Assembly: GCA_029243005.1 (NCBI GenBank)
Contig: JAQWSV010000100.1
Span: 1 to 36,821 of the forward strand
Direction: 5' to 3'
From: Woeseiaceae bacterium
GTDB taxonomy: Bacteria; Pseudomonadota; Gammaproteobacteria; Steroidobacterales; Woeseiaceae
Length of the DNA: 36,821 bases
Shown: one piece after another, positions 8,315 through 15,845 of the stretch
How the letters are laid out: each line of letters begins with the position of its first letter
Numbering within the stretch: position 1 is the stretch's first letter
Notes under the pieces: model-generated
Told to the model about the DNA's origin: nothing
Databases searched by the model: none
What the model saw: the letters and a program-made list of their open reading frames with translations, nothing else
Program-made: the position numbers and the translations under genes

Positions 8315-8562
8315 ATGCAGCAACACTTCGGGCCAGTCTGTGAATTCACGCATCACGTCGATCCAGGAATCATTGAGGCGTTCGATGCCTGGGTGGCACA
8401 GCATGTCGGGGAAATGCGCGAGCTGCCCGGTATTGTTCGCGCCAGCACCTATACCGCAGACGACGATGACCCAGGCCGGCCGCGCGGTTCACCCTGTACC
8501 TGTTCGACAGCGATACGACAACAGGCAAATACCCGATCGGGGCCGCGGTCAATCGGCCTTGA
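8315..8562 (+). pseudogene. Frame-disrupted short ORF upstream of mvaS
   Basis: The first part from ATG 8315 reads MQQHFGPVCEFTHHVDPGIIEAFDAWVAQHVGEMRELPGIVRASTYTADDDDPG, resembling the start of small DUF4286-type proteins (about 100 aa, function unknown). Around 8470-8480 coding quality drops in this frame, while another plus frame continues as RFTLYLFDSDTTTGKYPIGAAVNRP and stops at TGA 8560-8562. The join implies a single-base shift near the GGCCGGCCGCGC run. The usual second half of such proteins is missing too, so this is probably a decaying gene that begins 3 nt after fadE. Sequencing error at the GC-rich run is an alternative. The family call is tentative. Confidence 0.4.
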
Positions 8563-8587
8563 GCGCAGGGTCCACTGCCACTAGAAT
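8559..8587 (+). promoter_or_regulatory. Candidate promoter of mvaS
   Basis: TTGAGC (8559-8564, 4 of 6 matches) and TAGAAT (8582-8587, 5 of 6) are separated by 17 nt. Transcription would begin near 8594 and give a leader of about 47 nt to ATG 8641. The promoter overlaps the stop codon of the decayed upstream ORF. Confidence 0.45.
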
Positions 8588-8591
8588 TTGT

Positions 8592-8612
8592 TGGCCGGGC
8601 AAATCTCGGCCA
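8592..8612 (+). repeat. TGGCCG-N9-CGGCCA dyad at the mvaS transcription start
   Basis: A perfect 6-bp inverted repeat spanning the inferred +1 of mvaS. It could be an operator or a 5' leader hairpin. The core GGCCGGGC recurs at 14897-14904 in the divergent ispA/mvaD promoter region, which is suggestive but may be chance at this GC content. Confidence 0.35.
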
Positions 8613-8640
8613 CGAACACGAGATTCTTCGACCACCTAAA

Positions 8641-10113
8641 ATGGACATAAAACGCATAGGAATCAGTGGCCTCGCCGCCTACATACCGCCATATCGCGTG
8701 TGGCTGGAGGACTGGTGTCAATGGAGTGACAACCAGTGGCCGAAGATCCGTGAGGTCGTCGGCCGCAGCTTCCGCGTTCGCGGTCCAGACCAAAGTGTCT
8801 ACACGATGGCCGCAACCGCGGTCATGCGGCTGATCGATCAATACGACATTGACCCGGCGCGGGTGAAGTTCCTAGGCCTCGGAACGGAATCCAGCACCGA
8901 CAATTCAGCCGGTGCCATCATCGTCAAAGGCATGGTGGATCAGGCGTTGATTGCGCAGGGCAGGCCGCCTATCTCGCGCAGCTGCGAAGTGCCCGAATTC
9001 AAACATGCCTGTCTGGGCGGCGTGTATGGAATGAAGAGCGCGATCCGCCACCTTGCACTGGACGGTGCCGGGGGCCTGGCCATCGTCGTCTGCGCAGACA
9101 TCGCCGAATACGCGCGTGGCTCGAGTGGCGAACCGACCCAAGGCGCTGGCGCTATCGCCATGCTGCTGGAGGAAGACCCAGCTCTTGTTGAAGTGGACTT
9201 GGTGAAGTCTGGCTCTGCCTCCGATTACCGCATCATGGACTTTCGAAAACCAATGTTGCGTCTTTGTGACCAGGACCGCACAGAAAGTCACCAGGTGCGG
9301 GACTTTCCCGTTTTCAATGGCAAGTACTCGACCACCTGTTACATCGACGAGACACTGCACGCGCTTAGCGACATGTATGAGAAACGTGGACTCAGTGCGG
9401 CCGAGTATCTGCGTTCACTGAAAACCGTATTCATGCATCGGCCCTATCGGCGAATGCCGGAGACCGGCTATGCGATCGCCTACCTGTTTGCCCTAGGCAG
9501 TGGCTCGCCGGCAGACCGGGCAGAGCTCGCGTCCTATTGTTATGAGGCCGGCTTCGAGCCTGACGCATTGCTTGCCGAAATGAGCAGCAAGCGGGAGATC
9601 GCTGCACTGGCCGATCCCGAGCGACTGAATCTCGAAGCCTATCCACTGACGATGGCCGTGTTCCGAATTTTCCGCGCCGCACGACGCTACCGTCGTGAGA
9701 TTCTCGACAAACTGGCGCTGGGCAGTGACACGATGCTGGATCTCGGCAACCTGTACACAGCAGCATTGCCCGCCTGGATCGCCGCAGGCTTCGAGCAGGC
9801 GCTGGATGAAGACCGTGAGTTTACGGGCGAAGAACTACTGACCTTGGGCTATGGCAGCGGCGATGCAGCGGAAGTTATCCCCTTCACGGTTGCCCAGAAC
9901 TGGCGTGAAGCAACGGCAAAGATCGGCTTCGGGAAGGCAATGGAGTTTGCCGTCGACATCGACGAGGCGCAGTACTCGGCCCTGCATGCCGGGCGACGCG
10001 CAACCAACCTCGGCTATCTTCCACGGCAGGAGTTTGTCATCGACAAGGTCGGCCGAAACGATGAACGTCAGTTCCAGGACGTCGGTATCGAATACTATCG
10101 CTACGTCAGTTAG
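8641..10113 (+). CDS. mvaS: Hydroxymethylglutaryl-CoA synthase (long form)
   Basis: Condenses acetyl-CoA with acetoacetyl-CoA to HMG-CoA, the first committed step of the mevalonate pathway. The thiolase-fold family signatures and the full catalytic triad are present: Glu83 in LGTESSTD, Cys124 in FKHACLGG and His256 in FMHRPYRRM. Also seen are CADIAEYARGSSGEPTQGAGA, DFRKPM, GNLYTAALPAW and GYGSGDAAEVI. At 490 aa it is longer than the roughly 390-aa Gram-positive enzymes; about 60 extra residues lie between the catalytic His and GNLYT (around 262-355), and the C-terminus is also extended. The start has no clear ribosome site, but the N-terminus IGISGLAAYIPPYRV fits the family. Its stop overlaps the convergent idi stop by 4 nt. 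No thiolase gene lies nearby. Confidence 0.93.
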   Translation: MDIKRIGISGLAAYIPPYRVWLEDWCQWSDNQWPKIREVVGRSFRVRGPDQSVYTMAATAVMRLIDQYDIDPARVKFLGLGTESSTDNSAGAIIVKGMVDQALIAQGRPPISRSCEVPEFKHACLGGVYGMKSAIRHLALDGAGGLAIVVCADIAEYARGSSGEPTQGAGAIAMLLEEDPALVEVDLVKSGSASDYRIMDFRKPMLRLCDQDRTESHQVRDFPVFNGKYSTTCYIDETLHALSDMYEKRGLSAAEYLRSLKTVFMHRPYRRMPETGYAIAYLFALGSGSPADRAELASYCYEAGFEPDALLAEMSSKREIAALADPERLNLEAYPLTMAVFRIFRAARRYRREILDKLALGSDTMLDLGNLYTAALPAWIAAGFEQALDEDREFTGEELLTLGYGSGDAAEVIPFTVAQNWREATAKIGFGKAMEFAVDIDEAQYSALHAGRRATNLGYLPRQEFVIDKVGRNDERQFQDVGIEYYRYVS

Positions 10114-10688
10114 CCGACTTTCGTATAGGTTGTCAGCAGTTCGCCGTACGCCTCTTTCAGATGCTGCCATTCCATTTTGAACCACGGTGTAAAAGCATCA
10201 GGCGACGCTTCAAATTCACGCTCCAGTTCTTCCGCCGACAGGTATCGCATGGCTTCTATCTCCGTGTCGTTGGCTGAAGGCTCATCAGTGACCCGGCCGA
10301 GGAACACATGGCACAGCTCATGTTCGGCGCCGATATGACCGAAATTTGCCTGGTAGATAAACTTGTAAACGAACTGCAGGGCGCAGCCCGTGTGTAACTC
10401 ATCCTCGAGCCGGCGCTTAACGGCGACGTCGAGCGTTTCACCGTCGCGCGGATGGCTGCAGCAACTGTTCGACCAGTAACCCGGCCATAGGCGTTTGCCA
10501 GGCGCTCTCTTTTGCAGGAGTAGATTCCCCTGATCGTCGAATAGGAAGATCGAAAAGGCACGATGAAGTGTGCCGCCACCATTATGGCATTCGGCCTTGT
10601 TTAGTCGGCCAGTTTGCCGATCGTAGGCGTCTACCAGAATTAATTGCTCGTCTTCCGACGAGACGATTCTTGAAGTCGTGCTTGTCAC
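10110..10688 (-). CDS. idi: Isopentenyl-diphosphate delta-isomerase, type I
   Basis: Interconverts isopentenyl and dimethylallyl diphosphate, an essential step when isoprenoids come only from mevalonate because that pathway makes IPP alone. The 192-aa protein has the type I (Nudix-fold, metal-dependent) features: LHRAFSIFLFDDQGNLLLQKRA, the active-site cysteine in YWSNSCCSHPR, a Nudix-like helix AVKRRLEDELHTG, and the catalytic glutamate in EHELCHVFLG. The GTG start at 10688 has AAGGA about 6 nt upstream, inside the end of the preceding gene; the gap to that stop is 1 nt, so translation is probably coupled. It is the last gene of the mevalonate operon and overlaps the convergent mvaS stop by 4 nt. 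Confidence 0.95.
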   Translation of the reverse strand: MTSTTSRIVSSEDEQLILVDAYDRQTGRLNKAECHNGGGTLHRAFSIFLFDDQGNLLLQKRAPGKRLWPGYWSNSCCSHPRDGETLDVAVKRRLEDELHTGCALQFVYKFIYQANFGHIGAEHELCHVFLGRVTDEPSANDTEIEAMRYLSAEELEREFEASPDAFTPWFKMEWQHLKEAYGELLTTYTKVG

Positions 10689-10689
10689 G

Positions 10690-12912
10690 CTATTCCTTGC
10701 GGGATTCCAATCTTATGATTTCGTAGCCAGCGCCGGACAATGCCGCGGCAACCGCATCTTCATTGCTAGGACAGAGGGCAACGATGGATCCACCACCGCC
10801 AGCGCCCGTCAGTTTTGCACCGCTGGCGCCAGCATCGCGCGCGATCCGGATCATTGTCTCCAGCTGCGGCGTCGAAACTTCAATCGCGTTGAGCAATCCA
10901 TGACATACATTCATCAACGAGCCCAGCAGCTCGTAATCTTCTTCGCGCAGTGCGGTAGCGCCGGCCTCACTAATTTCATCGATCTCATCGAATATCGTTT
11001 TGTACAACACTTCGCTCTTCTCGTAACGCTCCCGAACTCCTGCCACCATGTCACGCGTACTACCGCGCACACCGCTTGACGCAATAATCAGGGGCGGCGT
11101 TTCGCCAAGGGGAAGAGGGCACGTGCGGGTACTATTGCCTTTCGAGAAAAGTACAGGCTGACCGTACACTGCCAGATTGTTGTCGACGCCGGATGGTGTC
11201 CCATGCGTCAATTCCTCACAACGGAATGCAAGTTGGTCAACACATGTATCGGTCATGCCGGTGCCGAGTAATGTGTCGAACGCCCGAATCGCGGCCACAG
11301 CAAAAGCCGCCGAGGAGCCCAGACCCATACCGATCGGAATTCGTGATCGCGCACGGATATCGAAGCCACCATCGGCGACGTCCAGCTCAGCCATGATAAG
11401 ACTGATGACAGCAGCCACACCACCAGGAATATCGCTGCCAGTTTCCCATTGATCCTGGATCTTCCAACCTGGGATTGAAAGGCTGACGCCACCATCCCGT
11501 TTCAACACCTGCACCATGACCGCATCGTGAATTGGCAGCGCCAGTACCTTGCGGTCATAAACGGCTGCGTGTTCACCCAGCAGAATGACTTTTCCGGCAG
11601 CCCGCCCTGTCGCGGCCGTTTCGTCAATGAAATCCGCCGAATCGTCAGTAAGTTCTTCAGCTTTCCACATTTTGATATCGCCGCTTTCGATCATCGTCTC
11701 GACGACGGAGTCGAATTTCGAAGCGGGGACATCGACTGCGGCAGCTACGCTGCGCGCATGCAGGCGCATGTGACCATGCTGAATCCCCGTGGAAACCAGC
11801 GCTCGCAATGCCGCAAAGTTTTGTGCAAGGCCCACCGCCGCCATCAGCTCGCCAAGTTCCTTCGCAGACTCGACACCAGTGATCTGCAAGCCCGCACGGG
11901 CACCCGGATTCGATGTCAGCGCGCCGCCGACGATACCGACTTTCAGCGGAATGGTCAGTGTCCCCTGCAAATCACCATTCTGTGAGACCGCCCAGGAGGT
12001 CAGTGAGCGATATGCACCTGACCTACATGCGAATGCATGCGCGCCCGCCTCGATTGCGCGCCAGTCGTTGCCAGTCGCCAGCGCGACGGCATCGACACCG
12101 TTCATGATGCCCTTATTGTGTGTCGCTGCCCGATAGGGGTCGGTGATCGAAACATCATTCGCCAACACGATTCCGTCACGAACAAACTCGGCGCTGTAGT
12201 CTTCCGTAGCCAACGAGGACATGTTTATGCTTGCCGTTGCCGTGACGAGTGACTTGTCAGCGAGATTGGAAAGAATTCTCAATATGACGTTGCCGCTGCA
12301 AATTTCCTCAACGCGCGATGTCAGGCCCTCGCACATCGTATTGACGATGTTTGCGCCCATTGCGTCGCGCGTATCAACCAGCAAGTGCAAGACGACAGTC
12401 CAGCCGCCATCGGGTAAGCGATACTTAAAGTATTCGACCGCGCGCGCGCCACCGCCCCGCTCAACGAGTCTAGGGTGCAAGCTGTTCGCAAGGGCGAGCA
12501 GCTCAGACTGCTCCGCGGACAAAGCCTGCACGGCTTTGTCCGGATTGTCGATGCCAACGATTTGTACCTGGCCGATCAAAATCGGGTCCATCGACGTCGC
12601 TTTGAAGCCGTCGTTGTCACGCACCAGCTTCGCGGCACTGCTCGCACCCGCGACGATCGATGGTTCTTCCACCACCATCGGCACGAGGTAGTCCTTTTCG
12701 TTGACGACGAAGTTGGGTGCAATGCCGAAAGGCAGGCCGAAAACGCCAATGACATTCTCGATCATCCGGTCTGCGACCTGCTGTGGCAGCAGCGCTTCTC
12801 CCCGAGCCAGTAACCTGGCGCTTTCCGGATCGAGGAAACTACGATCCCTAAGTGTGTCGATGCGATCCCCGATGGACAGGCGATGTAGCCATTTGATGCG
12901 CGAACTCTTCAT
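10690..12912 (-). CDS. HMG-CoA reductase (class II) - mevalonate kinase fusion
   Basis: A single 740-aa chain carrying two successive mevalonate pathway enzymes. Residues 1 to about 425 are a class II HMG-CoA reductase: ENVIGVFGLPFGIAPNF, Glu83 in VVEEPSIVAGASSAAKL, DTRDAMGANIVNTM, Lys267 in THNKGIMNGVDAVALATGND (with Asp283) and His381 in GIQHGHMRLHAR. These four numbers coincide with the catalytic residues known for the Pseudomonas mevalonii enzyme. After a short acidic linker (about 416-436), residues 437-740 are a GHMP mevalonate kinase: GKVILLGEHAAVYDRK, PIGMGLGSSAAFAVA, GTPSGVDNNLAVYG (Asp577) and GAKLTGAGGGGSIV. The frame is continuous with no internal stop, and both halves look intact. 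Its ATG overlaps the upstream kinase stop by 4 nt; idi follows after 1 nt. Expected reactions: HMG-CoA to mevalonate to 5-phosphomevalonate. Confidence 0.93.
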   Translation of the reverse strand: MKSSRIKWLHRLSIGDRIDTLRDRSFLDPESARLLARGEALLPQQVADRMIENVIGVFGLPFGIAPNFVVNEKDYLVPMVVEEPSIVAGASSAAKLVRDNDGFKATSMDPILIGQVQIVGIDNPDKAVQALSAEQSELLALANSLHPRLVERGGGARAVEYFKYRLPDGGWTVVLHLLVDTRDAMGANIVNTMCEGLTSRVEEICSGNVILRILSNLADKSLVTATASINMSSLATEDYSAEFVRDGIVLANDVSITDPYRAATHNKGIMNGVDAVALATGNDWRAIEAGAHAFACRSGAYRSLTSWAVSQNGDLQGTLTIPLKVGIVGGALTSNPGARAGLQITGVESAKELGELMAAVGLAQNFAALRALVSTGIQHGHMRLHARSVAAAVDVPASKFDSVVETMIESGDIKMWKAEELTDDSADFIDETAATGRAAGKVILLGEHAAVYDRKVLALPIHDAVMVQVLKRDGGVSLSIPGWKIQDQWETGSDIPGGVAAVISLIMAELDVADGGFDIRARSRIPIGMGLGSSAAFAVAAIRAFDTLLGTGMTDTCVDQLAFRCEELTHGTPSGVDNNLAVYGQPVLFSKGNSTRTCPLPLGETPPLIIASSGVRGSTRDMVAGVRERYEKSEVLYKTIFDEIDEISEAGATALREEDYELLGSLMNVCHGLLNAIEVSTPQLETMIRIARDAGASGAKLTGAGGGGSIVALCPSNEDAVAAALSGAGYEIIRLESRKE

Positions 12913-13874
12913 AGGCCACTATTGTCGCTTTCAATGTCCAACGATACAAAACCGTGGGAAGACGCGACCCGATCAAATGCATCAAGCTTCCCGATATCCG
13001 TCGACAACGCTACACCGCAATCTCCGCCACCCGCCCCGCTGGGTTTGTAAACGACTCCCACCTTGTCGCCCTCTTTGCACATTTCGGCATGCCCTGCGGC
13101 AAAAATCCCTGCAGACGTTGCCTCGTCGAAGTCGCGCAATCGACTCGTGTAAGCCTGAACCGACCCCAGAATTTCGGCGGACTCTCCTGACTCCCATGCA
13201 GCCGCGGCTTCATATGCTGCGGCAACGAGCGCATCTCGGGAAGCATCCACCGATCTGACCCGATCGATCGCCGCAGGCGTGCTCGCGGATACACCGCTGA
13301 AATAGACGCGACAAACGAGTGACGCCGGCCAATTGAGGAACATCGGCACCGCCTCAGCAGATTGCCGATAGCCAAGCAGGCCGCCAAAACAACTGGCCGC
13401 GATATCGACGCCGCTGCCACCCTGCATTTCGCCATGCGCGCGACGGGCCATCTGCCAAATCTCTTCGTCCGTACGTGATTCGCTCAATACCGCTGTCAAT
13501 GCCACTGTCGCGGCGGCGCTCGAACCCAATCCCAGTTTCTGCCCACTCGCACTATCGAAAAAGCCCCGCGTATCGACGTTTACGCGGACCGGCGACGTCG
13601 GCCGAAAATCGGTTTGTAGAGCAACAGCCTCCAACAAGGTGGAACCCGGCGCCTTCGTTTCATCGAACCAGCGTATGGCGCCGCCGTCATCGACGTCGAA
13701 ATGCCATACGCCCTCCGCAAGACCAGGAGTCTGCAGCACGCTATGCGAGTCGTCATGCCGGGTAATAGATGCGCGAGCCCGGCGATTGACTGCCATGACA
13801 ATCGCAGGTGCATCATGCAGCACGGCGTATTCGCCGGACAGAATCAATTTGCCAGGCGCAGTCGCATCCGTCAT
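12909..13874 (-). CDS. Phosphomevalonate kinase (GHMP family)
   Basis: Expected to phosphorylate 5-phosphomevalonate to 5-diphosphomevalonate. The 321-aa protein has the three GHMP motifs: TAPGKLILSGEYAVLHDAPAIVMAVNR (substrate region, whose LSGEYAV form is typical of phosphomevalonate kinases), GLGSSAAATVAL (ATP loop) and KPSGAGGGDCGVAL near the C-terminus. GGSGVDIAASCFGG supplies the candidate catalytic Asp. Mevalonate kinase usually shows LGEHAVVYG, which is found instead in the downstream fusion, so the split of roles is clear. Start ATG overlaps the mvaD stop as ATGA, and its stop overlaps the fusion start the same way. The common symbol would be mvaK2. Confidence 0.88.
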   Translation of the reverse strand: MTDATAPGKLILSGEYAVLHDAPAIVMAVNRRARASITRHDDSHSVLQTPGLAEGVWHFDVDDGGAIRWFDETKAPGSTLLEAVALQTDFRPTSPVRVNVDTRGFFDSASGQKLGLGSSAAATVALTAVLSESRTDEEIWQMARRAHGEMQGGSGVDIAASCFGGLLGYRQSAEAVPMFLNWPASLVCRVYFSGVSASTPAAIDRVRSVDASRDALVAAAYEAAAAWESGESAEILGSVQAYTSRLRDFDEATSAGIFAAGHAEMCKEGDKVGVVYKPSGAGGGDCGVALSTDIGKLDAFDRVASSHGFVSLDIESDNSGL

Positions 13875-14827
13875 TTCGGAATCAACCTGGCCCCGTCGCC
13901 AACACCGGTTCGCAGCATACGTAACACGCCGGGCGTCTTTCGCAGCACCTCTTCGACAATGTCGACGGCGTCCGGCATAGAGAACACCTTGACCTGAGGT
14001 CCAGCGTCAATCGTGAAAAAGGCATGGTGACCGTTTTCCCGAAGCAACCGCACCGATTCCATGCAGGCCAGCGTCGCCTGGTTCCAGTAGACTATCGGCG
14101 GTCGACTGCTCCACATCACCGAATGCATCTTGAGACAGTTGTGCTCGGCCACTTCGCCGAGCGCAACGAAGTCTTTTACTGCGACTGCGTCACGCGCCAG
14201 TGCCAAATCGTCATCCTGACGTTCGATCCAGCTTGAATAGAACGGCGACGTTTCCGCGCTGCGAATCATCGCTGCACCGGATCCCAACGGTTTCTCTTCC
14301 TCAGCGGTGATCGCGACAACCACCTGTAGCGGCCACTCATCCGCTTCGGCAAGCTGGGTCAGGTCGATCTCGTCGTCGCCTGCGCTGAGCTCGACCACAC
14401 CCCCATACAAGGAGCGCGCCGCGGAACCAGAAGCCGCACCGGCTATTTTCGCGAGTACGAGCGCCTCATGGCCGGTCTCGGCCGCTGCATTAGCGGCCAC
14501 CGTCAGCGCAGCAAATGCGGAGGCAGAAGAGGCCAGCCCTGCACCAATCGGGAAGTTGCATTGGCTTTCTACAGTCGCGCACGGCCTGTCGACGCCGGCT
14601 ACCAAGTCCAGGCAACGTGTTACCCGACTGAGCATCGCCGGCGCCTCCTGACCATTGATAATAAGCCTGTCGCTGTCACCCGCGTCGAAGTCCACGGTCA
14701 TCTGGGTACAGAGATCGGCCAATGTGACCGACAGCGAACCGACGGCCGGAAGATTACGCGCGAGGTCACGCTTGCCCCAATACTTGACCAAGGCGATGTT
14801 GGGATGTGCCTCTGCGCTTGCTGTCAT
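13871..14827 (-). CDS. mvaD: Diphosphomevalonate decarboxylase
   Basis: Converts 5-diphosphomevalonate to isopentenyl diphosphate with ATP hydrolysis and loss of CO2, the last mevalonate-specific step. Signatures: AHPNIALVKYWGKRD at the N-terminus, GAGLASSASAFAAL (ATP loop), ASGSAARSLYGGVVE, LKMHSVMWSS and FTIDAGPQVKV (catalytic Asp). From ATG 14827 the protein is 318 aa, normal for the family. The track start (GTG 14896) adds 23 residues and lies upstream of the TATAAT box that probably drives the operon, so ATG 14827 is preferred, although no strong ribosome site precedes it. First gene of the four-gene operon; divergent from ispA. Confidence 0.93.
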   Translation of the reverse strand: MTASAEAHPNIALVKYWGKRDLARNLPAVGSLSVTLADLCTQMTVDFDAGDSDRLIINGQEAPAMLSRVTRCLDLVAGVDRPCATVESQCNFPIGAGLASSASAFAALTVAANAAAETGHEALVLAKIAGAASGSAARSLYGGVVELSAGDDEIDLTQLAEADEWPLQVVVAITAEEEKPLGSGAAMIRSAETSPFYSSWIERQDDDLALARDAVAVKDFVALGEVAEHNCLKMHSVMWSSRPPIVYWNQATLACMESVRLLRENGHHAFFTIDAGPQVKVFSMPDAVDIVEEVLRKTPGVLRMLRTGVGDGARLIPK

Positions 14828-14860
14828 TTTCTGTCGGGTCGTTGTCTCACCGGGAGCGAG

Positions 14861-14866
14861 ATTATA
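14861..14866 (-). promoter_or_regulatory. -10 element of the mevalonate operon
   Basis: A perfect TATAAT on the minus strand, about 34 nt upstream of the mvaD ATG, predicts a start near 14854 and a leader of about 27 nt. No good -35 was found at 16-18 nt, so an activator may be needed. Confidence 0.5.
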
Positions 14867-14936
14867 GGACACCTGCTCAAATCTCGCCCTGACCACGGCC
14901 GGGCTCGCGTCTGATTAATCGTGTACGCTTGCGTGG

Positions 14937-15845
14937 ATGACGCGCCTAGACTTGGAAGACACGAATTTCTCCATGAGAATACCTGACTATGTCAGCCGGG
15001 TTGAGCGCTACATGGATGCCGCGCTGCCGGCCCAAAACATGGCACCCGACCGATTGCACAGTGCAATGCGCTATGCGGCATTTTCTGGCGGCAAGCGCAT
15101 CCGGCCATTACTGGTCTATGCAACGGGCGAATGCCTCGACATCGATCCGGATCGTCTGGACATGCCGGCGACCGCAATCGAATTCATCCACGCCTTTTCG
15201 TTGGTCCACGATGATTTGCCGGCAATGGACGACGATGACTTGCGGCGCGGACGACCGACTGTGCACCGTCAGTATGACGAAGCGACCGCCATCCTAGCCG
15301 CTGATGCATTGCAGCCGCTTGCCTTCGAAGTCATTGCAACTGCGGATCAACTCACAGACTCTGAGTCGCGCCAGCTCATCGCACTGATTGCGCACGCCTG
15401 TGGTTCTCTCGGCATGACGGGCGGCCAGGCAATCGATCTCGAGTCGGAAGGTCGTGCTCTGTCCGTCGGCGAACTCGCCACAATGCACGGACTGAAGACC
15501 GGCGCATTGATCAGCGCCTCCGTCATGTCAGCCTGCTGCCTGGCGCCGAATCTGCAGGGATCCAGTTTCGATGCAATGGAACGTTTTTCGCGTAAGATCG
15601 GGCTCGCGTTCCAGATTCGTGATGACATTCTCGATGTCGAGGGCGAGACAGACGTAATCGGCAAACCGTCGGGATCGGACGAAGCGCTCAATAAAGCGAC
15701 CTGGCCCGCCTTGTTCGGGATGGATAAAAGCAAGCGCCGCTGTCGGGAACTGTACGAATCAGCGAGCGATTCCCTTGACGCATTCGGCGAAGCCGCAGAT
15801 TCACTACGCTTCCTCGCAACCCTGATCGTCAACCGCGTGCAATGA
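14937..15845 (+). CDS. ispA: Farnesyl diphosphate synthase
   Basis: A short-chain trans-prenyltransferase that adds isopentenyl diphosphate twice to dimethylallyl diphosphate to make farnesyl diphosphate, feeding quinone, undecaprenol and carotenoid or hopanoid synthesis. It has FSGGKRIRPLLVYATGE, the first Asp-rich motif DDLPAMDDDDLRRGRPT, GGQAIDLESEG, HGLKTGALI and the second Asp-rich motif AFQIRDDILDVEGET, ending with a KPSGSDEALNKATWPALFG block like E. coli IspA. ATG 14937 gives 302 aa; ATG 14973 (MRIPDYV, 290 aa) is an alternative start. It is usually found beside xseB and dxs; here it is divergent from the mevalonate operon, which supplies its substrates. It overlaps dinB by ATGA. Confidence 0.93.
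   Translation: MTRLDLEDTNFSMRIPDYVSRVERYMDAALPAQNMAPDRLHSAMRYAAFSGGKRIRPLLVYATGECLDIDPDRLDMPATAIEFIHAFSLVHDDLPAMDDDDLRRGRPTVHRQYDEATAILAADALQPLAFEVIATADQLTDSESRQLIALIAHACGSLGMTGGQAIDLESEGRALSVGELATMHGLKTGALISASVMSACCLAPNLQGSSFDAMERFSRKIGLAFQIRDDILDVEGETDVIGKPSGSDEALNKATWPALFGMDKSKRRCRELYESASDSLDAFGEAADSLRFLATLIVNRVQ

Noticed and set aside
10690-12912. Possibility that the HMGR-MVK ORF is two genes with a missed stop
   Set aside because: The linker shows no stop, start or ribosome site, and the frame is continuous through both full domains.
13639-14914. Several 100-150 aa plus-strand ORFs over the mevalonate operon
   Set aside because: Antisense shadows of the phosphomevalonate kinase and mvaD genes, with no protein-like features of their own.
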